NCBI GenBank assembly: GCA_014138725.1
Contig: JACJID010000005.1
Location: forward strand, 620,001-684,000
Direction: 5' to 3'
From: Kutzneria viridogrisea
GTDB lineage: Bacteria; Actinomycetota; Actinomycetes; Mycobacteriales; Pseudonocardiaceae
DNA length: 64,000 bases
How positions within the stretch are numbered: the stretch's first letter is position 1; every line of letters starts with the position of its first letter. A program made the position numbers and the translations under genes. Positions 53,313 to 60,997 of this stretch are shown here, piece by piece. Under the pieces are notes generated by a model. It searched no databases and was not told the DNA's origin. It worked only from the letters and a program-made list of their open reading frames with translations.

Positions 53313-54086
53313 ATGGCGGCCAACGACACGATCGTCCTGTCCGTGTTGGAGTTCGACGTGCTGTGGGAGGCGGAGCGATTCCCGCGCAGGCACGTGGCGC
53401 TGGACGTGCCCAGTCCGGGCGTGACGCACAGCGAGCGGGCCGAACTTGTTGCTGGGGCGTGGAAGTCGCTGGAGCAGCGCGGGTTGGCCAGTGCGCGGCG
53501 GGCGGAGCCGGAGCTGTCCGACGACCTGGCGCTGCTGGCCTACCCGCGCAGCTCGGTGTACGGCTTCGTGTGGGCGGACGGCCGCAAGATCAGTCTGCTC
53601 GCCGCGTCCAACGGGGGCGCCGGGCTGATGGGCGTGGTGGACAACGGCGAGGTGTGGCTGATCCGCACCAGCGGCGGAGCGCTGGCCGAGGCGGCGGTGT
53701 CGGTGGCCGGGGACGTGCCGGCGGGGCCGGGCCGTTCGGTGAGCCTGCCCAACGAGGTGCTGCGGGCCGCGGACGCCAGCTCGCAGGGTGATCCGCAGCG
53801 GCTGGTGCTGGAGCTGGAGCGCAACGGGGTGCCGTTGAGCCAGGCTCACGAACTGGTCGGCATGAGCGCGGACATGGGCACTCGCGGGCAGTTCGGCGTG
53901 GAGGCGGCCCAGGGGGCGCAGCGCCCGCGCCGGGCGAACAGGGTCGTGGCCTTCCACGACACGGCGCACGGCCGCTACCTGCACCTGGTCAAGCCCAGCG
54001 CGGACGGCACGCTGTGGAGCACCGTCACGCCCGCGGACAACCCCAGGCTGGCCGCTGCGGTGTGGGAGCTGGCCGAGGAGCTCTGA
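53313..54086 (+). CDS. EspG-family type VII secretion chaperone
   Basis: This 257-residue cytoplasmic protein has the EspG pattern: LSVLEFDVLWEAERFPRRHVAL at the start, ALLAYPRSSVYGFVW, and a late FHDTAHGRYLHLVKPSADGTLWSTVTPAD. EspG holds PE/PPE heterodimers soluble before export. The start is ATG 53313, 3 bases after the PPE-like stop. It should chaperone the protein encoded at 52054-53307. Confidence 0.88.
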   Translation: MAANDTIVLSVLEFDVLWEAERFPRRHVALDVPSPGVTHSERAELVAGAWKSLEQRGLASARRAEPELSDDLALLAYPRSSVYGFVWADGRKISLLAASNGGAGLMGVVDNGEVWLIRTSGGALAEAAVSVAGDVPAGPGRSVSLPNEVLRAADASSQGDPQRLVLELERNGVPLSQAHELVGMSADMGTRGQFGVEAAQGAQRPRRANRVVAFHDTAHGRYLHLVKPSADGTLWSTVTPADNPRLAAAVWELAEEL

Positions 54087-54171
54087 TCACCCGTCCGGCT
54101 GACAATGGAACCGATGTCGGCCAGGTGCCGTCAGAGTGGGCGCCGGAGTCGGATTCGAGGGGGCGGCGGAC

Positions 54172-54480
54172 GTGACGGCGACGAAGTTCAACTTCGATGC
54201 GATCGAGAGCTGCCGGACGGCCATGAACGGCCAGGCCGGGCAGTTCGGCGGGCTCAGCGACGGCTTCCAGGCCGGGGGCTCCACCAGCGCCGACGTGTTC
54301 GGCAAGCTCGACGCTTCGGCGGGCATCGCAGGGGCGGTGGACGGGCTCAACGGCACGGTGCACGGTGAGCTCAACGCCGCCGAGGAGCTGCTGCGCAAGG
54401 TGGAACGCGCACTCGACTCGATCGAGACGAACATCCACCAGACCGAAGAGGCCAACGCGAAGGGGCTCACCCCAGCATGA
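54172..54480 (+). CDS. EspC-like/WXG-type small type VII substrate
   Basis: This 102-residue helical hairpin protein resembles the ESX secretion-target family (EspC-like). It begins VTATKFNFDAIESCRTAMNG and ends with a helix LNAAEELLRKVERALDSIET. GTG 54172 follows GAGGGGG; an in-frame GTG at 54136 is an alternative. Its stop overlaps the micro-ORF ATG. Confidence 0.75.
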   Translation: MTATKFNFDAIESCRTAMNGQAGQFGGLSDGFQAGGSTSADVFGKLDASAGIAGAVDGLNGTVHGELNAAEELLRKVERALDSIETNIHQTEEANAKGLTPA

Positions 54481-54515
54481 GCGAGCCTGCGAGCGTGGAA
54501 ATGGGCACAGTATGA
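54477..54515 (+). CDS. Micro-ORF in a repeated junction element (copy C, truncated)
   Basis: A 12-codon frame (MSEPASVEMGTV) joins two genes by ATGA overlaps at both ends (54477-54480 and 54512-54515). Its first 19 bases match copies A and B at 18 positions. It keeps the start and end of the element but lacks most of the middle. A functional peptide is unlikely; translational coupling is the simpler reading. Confidence 0.4.
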   Translation: MSEPASVEMGTV

Positions 54516-55690
54516 GCGCTGTCGACGAGGTGGCCGGGCTGCCCGGCGGCGGTGCGGTCGCCGAGATCGCGCGCAAGGTGGAGAACGCGCAACCGCAGGC
54601 TGTGCGCGACATCGCACAGCACTACCGGCAGGCCGCGGGCAAGTGCGAGGAGGGCGGCAAGGCCGTCACCAGCTCGGTGAACGCGCTGGACGGCGCTTGG
54701 GAGGGCGGCTCGGCTTCCGCGTTCACCACGTACATGGGCAACTTCACCAAGGCGGGCAGTTCCGTCTCGGAGGCGCTGAACAACGCCGCCGGTGGGCTGG
54801 AGGCCGCCGCGGGCACGCTGGAGACGGCGAAGTCCACTGTGGACCGTCGCTGCGAGGGCCTGCTCACCGAGGTCCGCAACTGGGACGCCGCCCACCCGCA
54901 GCCCAAGGACGGGGAGCGCGACGCGGCGATCAAGCCGTTGTGCGAGGCCGCCAAGGGCGACGTGCAGCGGGCGGTGGACACCGCCAACCACGAGCTGAGC
55001 TCCGCGCTGAACACGATCAAGGGCGCGATGAACATCGGGTCCAAGTTCTCCGCGCTGCCCGCCCCCGGCGACCAGCCGTTCAGCCCCGCACCGGGCCGCA
55101 CCATCGAGTGGAAGGCCAAGCCGGAGCCGGTGACCTCCACCGGCTCGCAGTCCGCGGACACGCACAGCGGCCAGGGCCAGGGCACTGGCGCGGGTTCGGG
55201 TTCCGGCGGCGGTGGGGGCGGTGGCGGAGGAGGCGGCGACTACTCCGGTGGCGGCGGGGACGGCGGTGGCGGTGGTGGCGGCCTCGGTCCCAGCGGCGGC
55301 CCGCCCGGTGGTGGCGGTGGCCCCGCCCCGCAGGGCCAGGTCAAGGAGTGGATCGAGGAGGCGATGAAGATCCTCCAGGAGAACGGCGTGGACACGTCCA
55401 AGATGAGCGAGAACGACATCTGGGCGATCATCCAGCACGAGTCGGGCGGCAACCCGCACGCGATCAACCTGTGGGACTCCAACGCCAAGGCCGGGCACCC
55501 GTCCAAGGGCCTGATGCAGTGCATCGACTCCACGTTCCAGTCGCACAAGCTGCCCGGCCACGACGACATCTACAACCCGGTGGACAACATCATCGCGGGC
55601 GTCCGGTACTCGATCTCGCGCTACGGCTCGGTGTCCAACGTGCCCGGCATCCGGGCCATGTCCCACGGCGGTGCCTACCAGGGTTACTAG
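54512..55690 (+). CDS. WXG100-type protein fused to a lytic transglycosylase domain
   Basis: This 392-residue protein has three parts. Residues 1-110 are a WXG100-like hairpin with DGAWEGGSASAFTTYMGNF. Residues about 215-275 are a Gly-rich linker. The C-terminal part (about 285-392) is an SLT/goose-lysozyme-like transglycosylase with the catalytic Glu in WAIIQHESGGNPHAIN and GLMQCIDSTF, then NIIAGVRYSISRYG. It has no Sec signal, so the WXG domain probably routes it through the type VII system. It would cut peptidoglycan outside the cell. Confidence 0.87.
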   Translation: MSAVDEVAGLPGGGAVAEIARKVENAQPQAVRDIAQHYRQAAGKCEEGGKAVTSSVNALDGAWEGGSASAFTTYMGNFTKAGSSVSEALNNAAGGLEAAAGTLETAKSTVDRRCEGLLTEVRNWDAAHPQPKDGERDAAIKPLCEAAKGDVQRAVDTANHELSSALNTIKGAMNIGSKFSALPAPGDQPFSPAPGRTIEWKAKPEPVTSTGSQSADTHSGQGQGTGAGSGSGGGGGGGGGGGDYSGGGGDGGGGGGGLGPSGGPPGGGGGPAPQGQVKEWIEEAMKILQENGVDTSKMSENDIWAIIQHESGGNPHAINLWDSNAKAGHPSKGLMQCIDSTFQSHKLPGHDDIYNPVDNIIAGVRYSISRYGSVSNVPGIRAMSHGGAYQGY

Positions 55691-55734
55691 CTCGGTGTGG
55701 GTCGGGCCGAGTGGGCCCGCACTAACCTGACGGC

Positions 55735-56889
55735 ATGCTCCCCGCTGCCACCCGTGCCGCCGTCCCGCCGTTCCACGTCATGGAGGTGGTGTCGGCCGCC
55801 GCCGAGCGCCAGCGCCTGCACGGGGACCTCGTGTCGTTGGCGGCCGGTCAGCCGTCCACGCCCGCGCCCGCCCCGGTGCGGGAGGCCGCGGCGCGGGCCA
55901 TCGCGGAGCACGCGCTGGGCTACACCGAGCAGCTGGGCATTCCCGAGCTGCGCGCGGCCATCGCCGGGCACTACGCGTCCCGGTACGGGCTGGCGGTCGG
56001 GCCGGAGCAGGTCGTCGCGACCACCGGCTCCTCGGGCGCGTTCCTGCTGGCGTTCCTGGCCGCGTTCGAGGCGGGCGACCGGGTCGCGCTGCCCAGGCCG
56101 GGCTATCCCGCGTACCGGAACATCCTGAGCGCGCTGGGCTGCCAGGTGGTGGACCTGCCGTGCGGGCCGGAGACCGGGTTCCAGCCCACGGTCGAGATGC
56201 TGGAGGCACTGGACGAGCCGATCCGCGGCCTGGTGGTGGCCAGCCCGGCGAACCCGACGGGCACGGTGCTGGGCGCCAAGGAACTGGCCCGCATCGCGAG
56301 CTGGTGTGAGGCCCACGAGGTGCAGCTGGTCAGCGACGAGATCTACCACGGGATCAGCTACGGGGAGCAGCTCGACTGCGCCTGGCAGACCTCGCGCGAG
56401 TCGATCGTGGTGAACAGCTTCTCCAAGTACTTCTCGATGACCGGCTGGCGGCTGGGCTGGATGCTGCTGCCGCACCGGCTGCTGCGCGCGGTGGACTGCC
56501 TCACCGGCAACTTCACCCTGTGCCCGCCCGCCATGGCGCAGCACGCGGCGGTGGCGGCCTTCTCGCCCGAGTCCTACGCCGAGGTCGAGTCGCACGTGGC
56601 CCGTTACCGAGCGAACCGGGACCTGCTCGTCGGCGGGCTGCGTGCCCTGGGCATCGACAGGCTCGCACCGGCCGACGGGGCGTTCTACCTGTACGCCGAC
56701 GTCTCGCACCTGACCCAGGACAGCATGGCGTTCTGCCGGGAGCTGCTGGCCGATACCGGGTTGGCGATCGTGCCGGGCATCGACTTCGACCCGGTCGACG
56801 GGCACCGCAGCGTGCGGATGAGCTTCGCGGGGTCCACCGCCGACATGGAGCAGGCCCTGGCCCGCCTCGGCAGCTGGCTGCACCGCTGA
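55735..56889 (+). CDS. PLP-dependent class I/II aminotransferase
   Basis: This 384-residue fold-type I aminotransferase has PANPTG, SDEIYHGISYG and the PLP Lys in NSFSKYFSMTGWRLGW, with the C-terminal Arg in HRSVRMSFAGS. It resembles aspartate/branched-chain type enzymes; the amino acid cannot be chosen. ATG 55735 is the start. The 21-bp array follows its stop. Confidence 0.9.
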   Translation: MLPAATRAAVPPFHVMEVVSAAAERQRLHGDLVSLAAGQPSTPAPAPVREAAARAIAEHALGYTEQLGIPELRAAIAGHYASRYGLAVGPEQVVATTGSSGAFLLAFLAAFEAGDRVALPRPGYPAYRNILSALGCQVVDLPCGPETGFQPTVEMLEALDEPIRGLVVASPANPTGTVLGAKELARIASWCEAHEVQLVSDEIYHGISYGEQLDCAWQTSRESIVVNSFSKYFSMTGWRLGWMLLPHRLLRAVDCLTGNFTLCPPAMAQHAAVAAFSPESYAEVESHVARYRANRDLLVGGLRALGIDRLAPADGAFYLYADVSHLTQDSMAFCRELLADTGLAIVPGIDFDPVDGHRSVRMSFAGSTADMEQALARLGSWLHR

Positions 56890-56891
56890 CC

Positions 56892-56998
56892 GGGATTCGC
56901 CCGCGGGTAGGCGGGACTCGCGCCCGGCAGAGCGGGACTCGCCGGGTGGGCGGTCCAGGTCGTGCGCGTGTCCCGGCCTGGGGCGCGCGAGTCCCGCT
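56892..56998. repeat. 21-bp-spaced GGGACTCG array with converging orientations (locus 2)
   Basis: Forward copies start at 56892 (GGGATTCG), 56913 and 56934, 21 bp apart. Reverse copies (CGTGTCCC at 56967, CGAGTCCC at 56988) are also 21 bp apart. The inner forward and outer reverse copies form a perfect 12-bp inverted repeat (56931-56942 with 56987-56998). The array lies between the aminotransferase gene and the small membrane gene on the same strand. Confidence 0.8.
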
Positions 56999-57099
56999 CA
57001 GGGTGACCCTGGTTGGACCCTGAACTCCCCGCAGAACGGGCTGGATCGTCGGTACCGCGTGGCAGGCTGGAGCCAGACAACGCCGCGTAGGAGGCCGCC

Positions 57100-57255
57100 A
57101 TGCTCGCCGTCATCGGAATTCTGCTGGTCATCTGGCTGGGGATCACGATCCTCGGGGCGGTGCTCAAGGGCCTGTTCTGGCTCGCGGTCGTCGGCGGCGT
57201 GCTGTTCATCGGCACGGCCGCCTACGGCGCGATCAAGAACAAGTCGCGCACCTGA
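57100..57255 (+). CDS. Small two-helix membrane protein
   Basis: ATG 57100 follows TAGGAGG and opens a 51-residue hydrophobic protein: MLAVIGILLVIWLGITILG, a short KGLFW turn and a second helix, ending in KNKSRT. It is probably a membrane hairpin with a positive cytoplasmic end. Its TGA and the opposing HAD stop abut as TGATCA. I know similar small proteins in actinobacteria but no function. Confidence 0.7.
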   Translation: MLAVIGILLVIWLGITILGAVLKGLFWLAVVGGVLFIGTAAYGAIKNKSRT

Positions 57256-57924
57256 TCACACGCCGAACTCCGCCAGCAGTGGCCGGACAGCCTCGGCACC
57301 CGGCCACAGCTGGGCCCGCAGCCCGGCCCGCCGCGCCCCGTCGATGTTGACCTGCCGGTCGTCCAGGAACAGGCACTCGCCCGGGGTGGTGCCCAACCGC
57401 CGCACCAGCGCGGCCCAGATCTCGGCGTCCGGCTTGGCCACCGCCAGGTCCCCGGAGAACACCAGGTGCTGGAAGTGCTCGGTCCACGGCTGGTGCTCGG
57501 CGACCCTGGCGAAGGACACCGGCGCGTTGGACAGCAGGGCCAGCTGCGCGCCCGCGGCCGACAGGTCGGCGAGCAGCCGCAGGGTGCCCTCGTCGGTGGG
57601 CAGCCAGCCCTCGATGTCGATCTTGGTGAGCTCGTCCGAGAGGGCCTGGTCCACCTGGATGCCCAGCGGGGCGCCCACCGCGTTCCAGTAGTCCAGGTCG
57701 GAGCCGCCGCGGTCGTACTGGTCGCGGGCGGGCCAGTACGCGGGCTCGAACTCCTCCACCGGGGCGCCCATGCGCTCGGCGAGCAGCGGCACGGCCTGCG
57801 TGCGCCTGCTGATGACCTCGCCGTAGTCGAACACCAACCAGCTCAATCGCCGCACCTCGCTGGCGCTCGGCGCAGCGCTTCGCGCTGGCCCTGTGCTTTC
57901 TGGCTCGCTCGCAAGCTCGCTCAC
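57256..57924 (-). CDS. HAD-family hydrolase with an N-terminus from the repeated junction element
   Basis: This 222-residue HAD-IA-type hydrolase has motif I VFDYGEVIS, motif II in ALLSNAPVSF, a Lys in DLAVAKPD and motif III ECLFLDDRQVNIDGA. In motif I the second Asp is Gly, as in YihX-type phosphatases. The first 26 residues (MSELASEPESTGPARSAAPS then ASEVRR) match the micro-ORF before ssuD. GTG 57924 has AGGAGGA 6 bases upstream; TTG 57846 would give a HAD-only protein. Confidence 0.8.
   Translation of the reverse strand: MSELASEPESTGPARSAAPSASEVRRLSWLVFDYGEVISRRTQAVPLLAERMGAPVEEFEPAYWPARDQYDRGGSDLDYWNAVGAPLGIQVDQALSDELTKIDIEGWLPTDEGTLRLLADLSAAGAQLALLSNAPVSFARVAEHQPWTEHFQHLVFSGDLAVAKPDAEIWAALVRRLGTTPGECLFLDDRQVNIDGARRAGLRAQLWPGAEAVRPLLAEFGV
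57844..57924 (-). repeat. Repeated junction element (copy B, fused to the HAD gene)
   Basis: On the minus strand these 81 bases match 45500-45580 along the length. They keep GAGCGAGCTTGCGAGCGA, the GCGCGAAGCGC hairpin and GAGGTGCGGCGA at the end. Copy A continues CGATGAGC and stops; copy B reads CGATTGAGC, so one extra T keeps the frame open into the HAD protein. Confidence 0.75.
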
Positions 57925-57937
57925 GCAGAATCCTCCT

Positions 57938-58957
57938 CTAGCTCGCGCTGGAGATGCGGTGCAGCGCCTCTTTCACGTCCCCGGCACCGGCGTCGCGGTG
58001 CGTCACGAACCGCACCTGCCCCGCTATCGGCGTGGTCAGGATGCCGAGCCTGGCCAGTCCCTTGATCGTATTGCGCACGTCCGGCACCGCCGCAAGGACG
58101 ATGTTGGTGTCCGGTTCGCGAACACTCCACCCCAGCTCGGTCAGCCCCGCAGCCAGGGTCCTGGCGTTGACGTGGTCCTCGCCGATCGTGTCGATCCGGT
58201 CCAGGGCCACCAGCCCGGCCGCGGCGAGCACCCCGCCCTGGCGGACCCCACCGCCGAGCATCTTGCGCACCCGCCTGGCCTCGGCCACGAACTCGGCGCT
58301 GCCCGCGACCACCGAGCCCACCGGGGCGCCCAGGCCCTTGCTCAGGCACACCTGCACGGTGTCCACGCCCACGGTCAGCTCCGTGGGGGCCACGCCGAGG
58401 GCCGCGGCGGCGTTCCACAGCCGCGCCCCGTCCAGGTGCACCTTGAGGCGGCACTCCCGCGCGGCGGCCACGAGCTGCACGTGCGCGTCCAGCGGCAGCA
58501 CGGCCCCACCCGCGGCGTTGTGCGTGTTCTCGATGCACAGCAGGGTGGTGCGCAGCCCGTCGTACGGGGCCTCGTTGGCGGCCACCTCGTGGATCGCGGC
58601 GGCCGACATCCGGCCGGGGCCCGCGTCCCAGTCCATCGGGTGCGGCATGCCGCCCGCGATCCAGGCCGCGGTGCCCAGCTCGGCCTCCAGCACGTGCGCG
58701 CCCAGCGGGGCCAGGAACCGGTCACCCTTGCGCAGGTGCAGGAACAGCGCGATCAGGTTGCCCATGCTGCCGCTGGGTACCCACAGCGCCGACTCGGTGC
58801 CCAGCAGCCCGGCGACCCGATCCTCCAGCGCGCGCATGGTGGGGTCGTGGTCGAGCACGTCGTCGCCGACCTCGGCGTTGGCCATCGCCGTGCGCATCTG
58901 CTCGTCGGGCTTGGTCACGGTGTCGGAGCGGAAGTCCAGCGGCGGCAGGTTGGTCAC
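57938..58957 (-). CDS. Low-specificity L-threonine aldolase
   Basis: This 339-residue PLP enzyme has DFRSDTVTKPDEQMRTAM at the start, ENTHNAAGGAVLPL, HLDGARLWNAAAAL and the PLP Lys in VCLSKGLGAPVGS. It cleaves threonine or allo-threonine to glycine and acetaldehyde. GTG 58957 gives the standard N-terminus. It is followed by the HAD gene on the same strand with 13 bases between. Confidence 0.9.
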   Translation of the reverse strand: MTNLPPLDFRSDTVTKPDEQMRTAMANAEVGDDVLDHDPTMRALEDRVAGLLGTESALWVPSGSMGNLIALFLHLRKGDRFLAPLGAHVLEAELGTAAWIAGGMPHPMDWDAGPGRMSAAAIHEVAANEAPYDGLRTTLLCIENTHNAAGGAVLPLDAHVQLVAAARECRLKVHLDGARLWNAAAALGVAPTELTVGVDTVQVCLSKGLGAPVGSVVAGSAEFVAEARRVRKMLGGGVRQGGVLAAAGLVALDRIDTIGEDHVNARTLAAGLTELGWSVREPDTNIVLAAVPDVRNTIKGLARLGILTTPIAGQVRFVTHRDAGAGDVKEALHRISSAS

Positions 58958-59110
58958 GTTCGGATCACACCACACCGGGTGGTGGCGCCGGTCACCCACC
59001 CGGTGGGTGCGCAGCCGGGGGTGGTGTGGAGCACATCGGCGGGACGTGCAACCGTAGACGCGGACGTTTCCGTCCTACAGGTGCCAGCACGACGAGCAAA
59101 GTGAGCCCGC

Positions 59111-59629
59111 GTGGACCAGCGCGACGAACAGGAGTTCGCGGAGTACTTCGTGGCGCGGCGCGATGCCGTGCGCCGAACCGCGTACCTGCTGTGCGGCGAC
59201 TGGCACCGCGCGGACGACCTCGCGCAGACCGCGTTCGTCGCCGTGCACCGGAGGTGGCACAAGATCCGGGACAGGGATGCCCTGGACGCCTACGTCCGCA
59301 GGACGGTGGTGCGCGCGTCGATCGACGAGTCACGCAGGCCGTGGCGCCGGGAGCGGTTCACCGACCAGCTCCCGGAGGGCACGACCGGTGAGGGCGACCT
59401 CGGTGAGCGGGTCGCGGTCCGCGAGGCACTGCTCGGCGCGCTGCGCAAGGTACCGCCGAGGCAGCGGGCGGTGCTGGTGCTGAGGTTCCTGGAGGGCCTG
59501 GACGTGGCCGCGACCGCCAAGGCCCTGCGGTGCACCGAGGGCACCGTGAAGAGCCAGACGGCGCGGGGCCTGGAGGCGCTGCGCGGGCAGCTGGGTGACG
59601 TGCTGGACGACCTGCGGTCGGCGTCGTGA
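59111..59629 (+). CDS. SigE-family ECF RNA polymerase sigma factor (number 2)
   Basis: This 172-residue ECF sigma factor has region 2 (RTAYLLCGDWHRADDLAQTAFVAV) and region 4 (KVPPRQRAVLVLRFLEGLDVA, then RCTEGTVKSQTARGLEAL). It resembles the factor at 23176 in type. GTG 59111 is the start. A single-pass membrane protein encoded 15 bases downstream is a likely regulator. Confidence 0.9.
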   Translation: MDQRDEQEFAEYFVARRDAVRRTAYLLCGDWHRADDLAQTAFVAVHRRWHKIRDRDALDAYVRRTVVRASIDESRRPWRRERFTDQLPEGTTGEGDLGERVAVREALLGALRKVPPRQRAVLVLRFLEGLDVAATAKALRCTEGTVKSQTARGLEALRGQLGDVLDDLRSAS

Positions 59630-59644
59630 CCGCTGAGGAGGTGG

Positions 59645-60382
59645 ATGCAGGTGGATGAGAAGGCACTCGCGGAGGCGTTCCGCGAAGCCGTGGGTGACAT
59701 GCCACCGGCGTCCTTCGACGAACGTGACGTGACGGCGGCCTCGCTGGTGGCCACCGCGCGGGCCCGGCGCCGGGCGATGGTCGGCGCGGGTGCGGCCTGC
59801 GGGGTGCTGCTGCTGGTCGGCGTGGGCGCGGTGGTCACGACCCTGCCGAAGGCCACGAGCGGGCAGACCGTGAGCGCACCTGCACCCGGTGCCGGGGAGC
59901 AGCGCGGACCGTCCACCACGATGTCCATGGACGGCGGCGTGCCGGCGGGCCCGAACAGCTCGGGCAACGCGGGCACGCTGGGGCCGAAGGTGGAGAGCGG
60001 GCACAGCGACTGCGGGCCGGTGGACCAGGGGGTGGCCGCCGCACTGGTGGCCGAGCTGCCCGCGGCCACGGGGGTCGAGGCCGCTGCCGCCGACGCCCAG
60101 TGCCCCGCGAACTCGCGCGGTGCGGGCTTCCACGTCACCGACGGCACCAACTCGGGCTTCGTGGAGGCGGTGGTGGTGCCCGCGACGGTGCCCGCCGACC
60201 CCGCGACCGGCAAGCCCCCGCAGGTCAAGCCGCTGCCCACGGAGGGCACCAGGCAGGTGCCGGCGGCCACCCGCTCCGGTGGGGTGCTGACGCTGATCAG
60301 CAGGCCCATGAACGGGTCCGCCGGTGCACCTTTCGGACCGCAGTTGAACGACATCGCGGCCCGCGTCGCGACGAAGTTCTGA
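59645..60382 (+). CDS. Single-pass membrane protein, probable sigma-factor partner
   Basis: This 245-residue protein has an N-terminal cytoplasmic helical part (residues 1-45, AFREAVGDMPPASFDERDV), one membrane helix (about 46-68) and a Ser/Gly/Pro-rich extracytoplasmic part with two Cys. It follows the sigma factor with a GAGGAGG site 4-5 bases before the ATG. The layout is that of an anti-sigma factor, but no ZAS motif is visible, so the role is inferred from context. Confidence 0.65.
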   Translation: MQVDEKALAEAFREAVGDMPPASFDERDVTAASLVATARARRRAMVGAGAACGVLLLVGVGAVVTTLPKATSGQTVSAPAPGAGEQRGPSTTMSMDGGVPAGPNSSGNAGTLGPKVESGHSDCGPVDQGVAAALVAELPAATGVEAAAADAQCPANSRGAGFHVTDGTNSGFVEAVVVPATVPADPATGKPPQVKPLPTEGTRQVPAATRSGGVLTLISRPMNGSAGAPFGPQLNDIAARVATKF

Positions 60383-60404
60383 GCACCTGGCACCATCGCT
60401 TGGC

Positions 60405-60986
60405 ATGACCGCCGCCAGTACGCCCAAGGGAGAGCGACGCCGTCAGGCGCTGGTCGAGGCGGCGGCCGAGCTGCTCGTCGAGGGCGGTTTCGAGGCCGTG
60501 CGGCACCGGGCCGTCGCCGAGCGGGCCGGGCTGCCGCTGGCCTCGACCACGTACTACTTCAGCTCGCTGGACGAGCTGGTCGAGGCGGCGATGGAGCTGC
60601 ACTCGCGCACCGAGCTGGCGCAGGGGCGGGCCCGGCTGGCGGCGGCGGGCGAGGACCTGGCCACCGCCGAGTTCCTGCTGGACATGCTGCTGGGGTCCAG
60701 CACCGAGTGCGACTTCGACGCCGTGCTGCTGCGCTACGAGCGGCTGGTGGCCACCGGGCGCCGGGCCTACCTGCGGCCGTTGATGCGCACGACGAGCGCC
60801 GAGCTGCGCCAACTACTCAAGGACGTGCTGGCCGCGGGCGGGGTGCACGCCGACGACGAGCGGGTCGACCTGGTGGTGGCGGTGGTGGACGGTGCCGTGG
60901 TGAACGCCCTGATCGAGGTGCACCCCGATCCGCGCGAGGCCGCCCGGCGCATGCTGCTGTCGGTGCTGCCCGAACTGGCCAAGTAA
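60405..60986 (+). CDS. TetR-family transcriptional regulator
   Basis: This 193-residue protein has a TetR helix-turn-helix (ALVEAAAELLVEGGFEAVRHRAVAERAG, then LASTTYYFSSLDELV) and a helical C-terminal domain of the TetR_C type. ATG 60405 is the start. It lies 11 bases before purB, so it may be read into purB. Its target is not evident. Confidence 0.87.
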   Translation: MTAASTPKGERRRQALVEAAAELLVEGGFEAVRHRAVAERAGLPLASTTYYFSSLDELVEAAMELHSRTELAQGRARLAAAGEDLATAEFLLDMLLGSSTECDFDAVLLRYERLVATGRRAYLRPLMRTTSAELRQLLKDVLAAGGVHADDERVDLVVAVVDGAVVNALIEVHPDPREAARRMLLSVLPELAK

Positions 60987-60997
60987 GCTGCGGAAAC

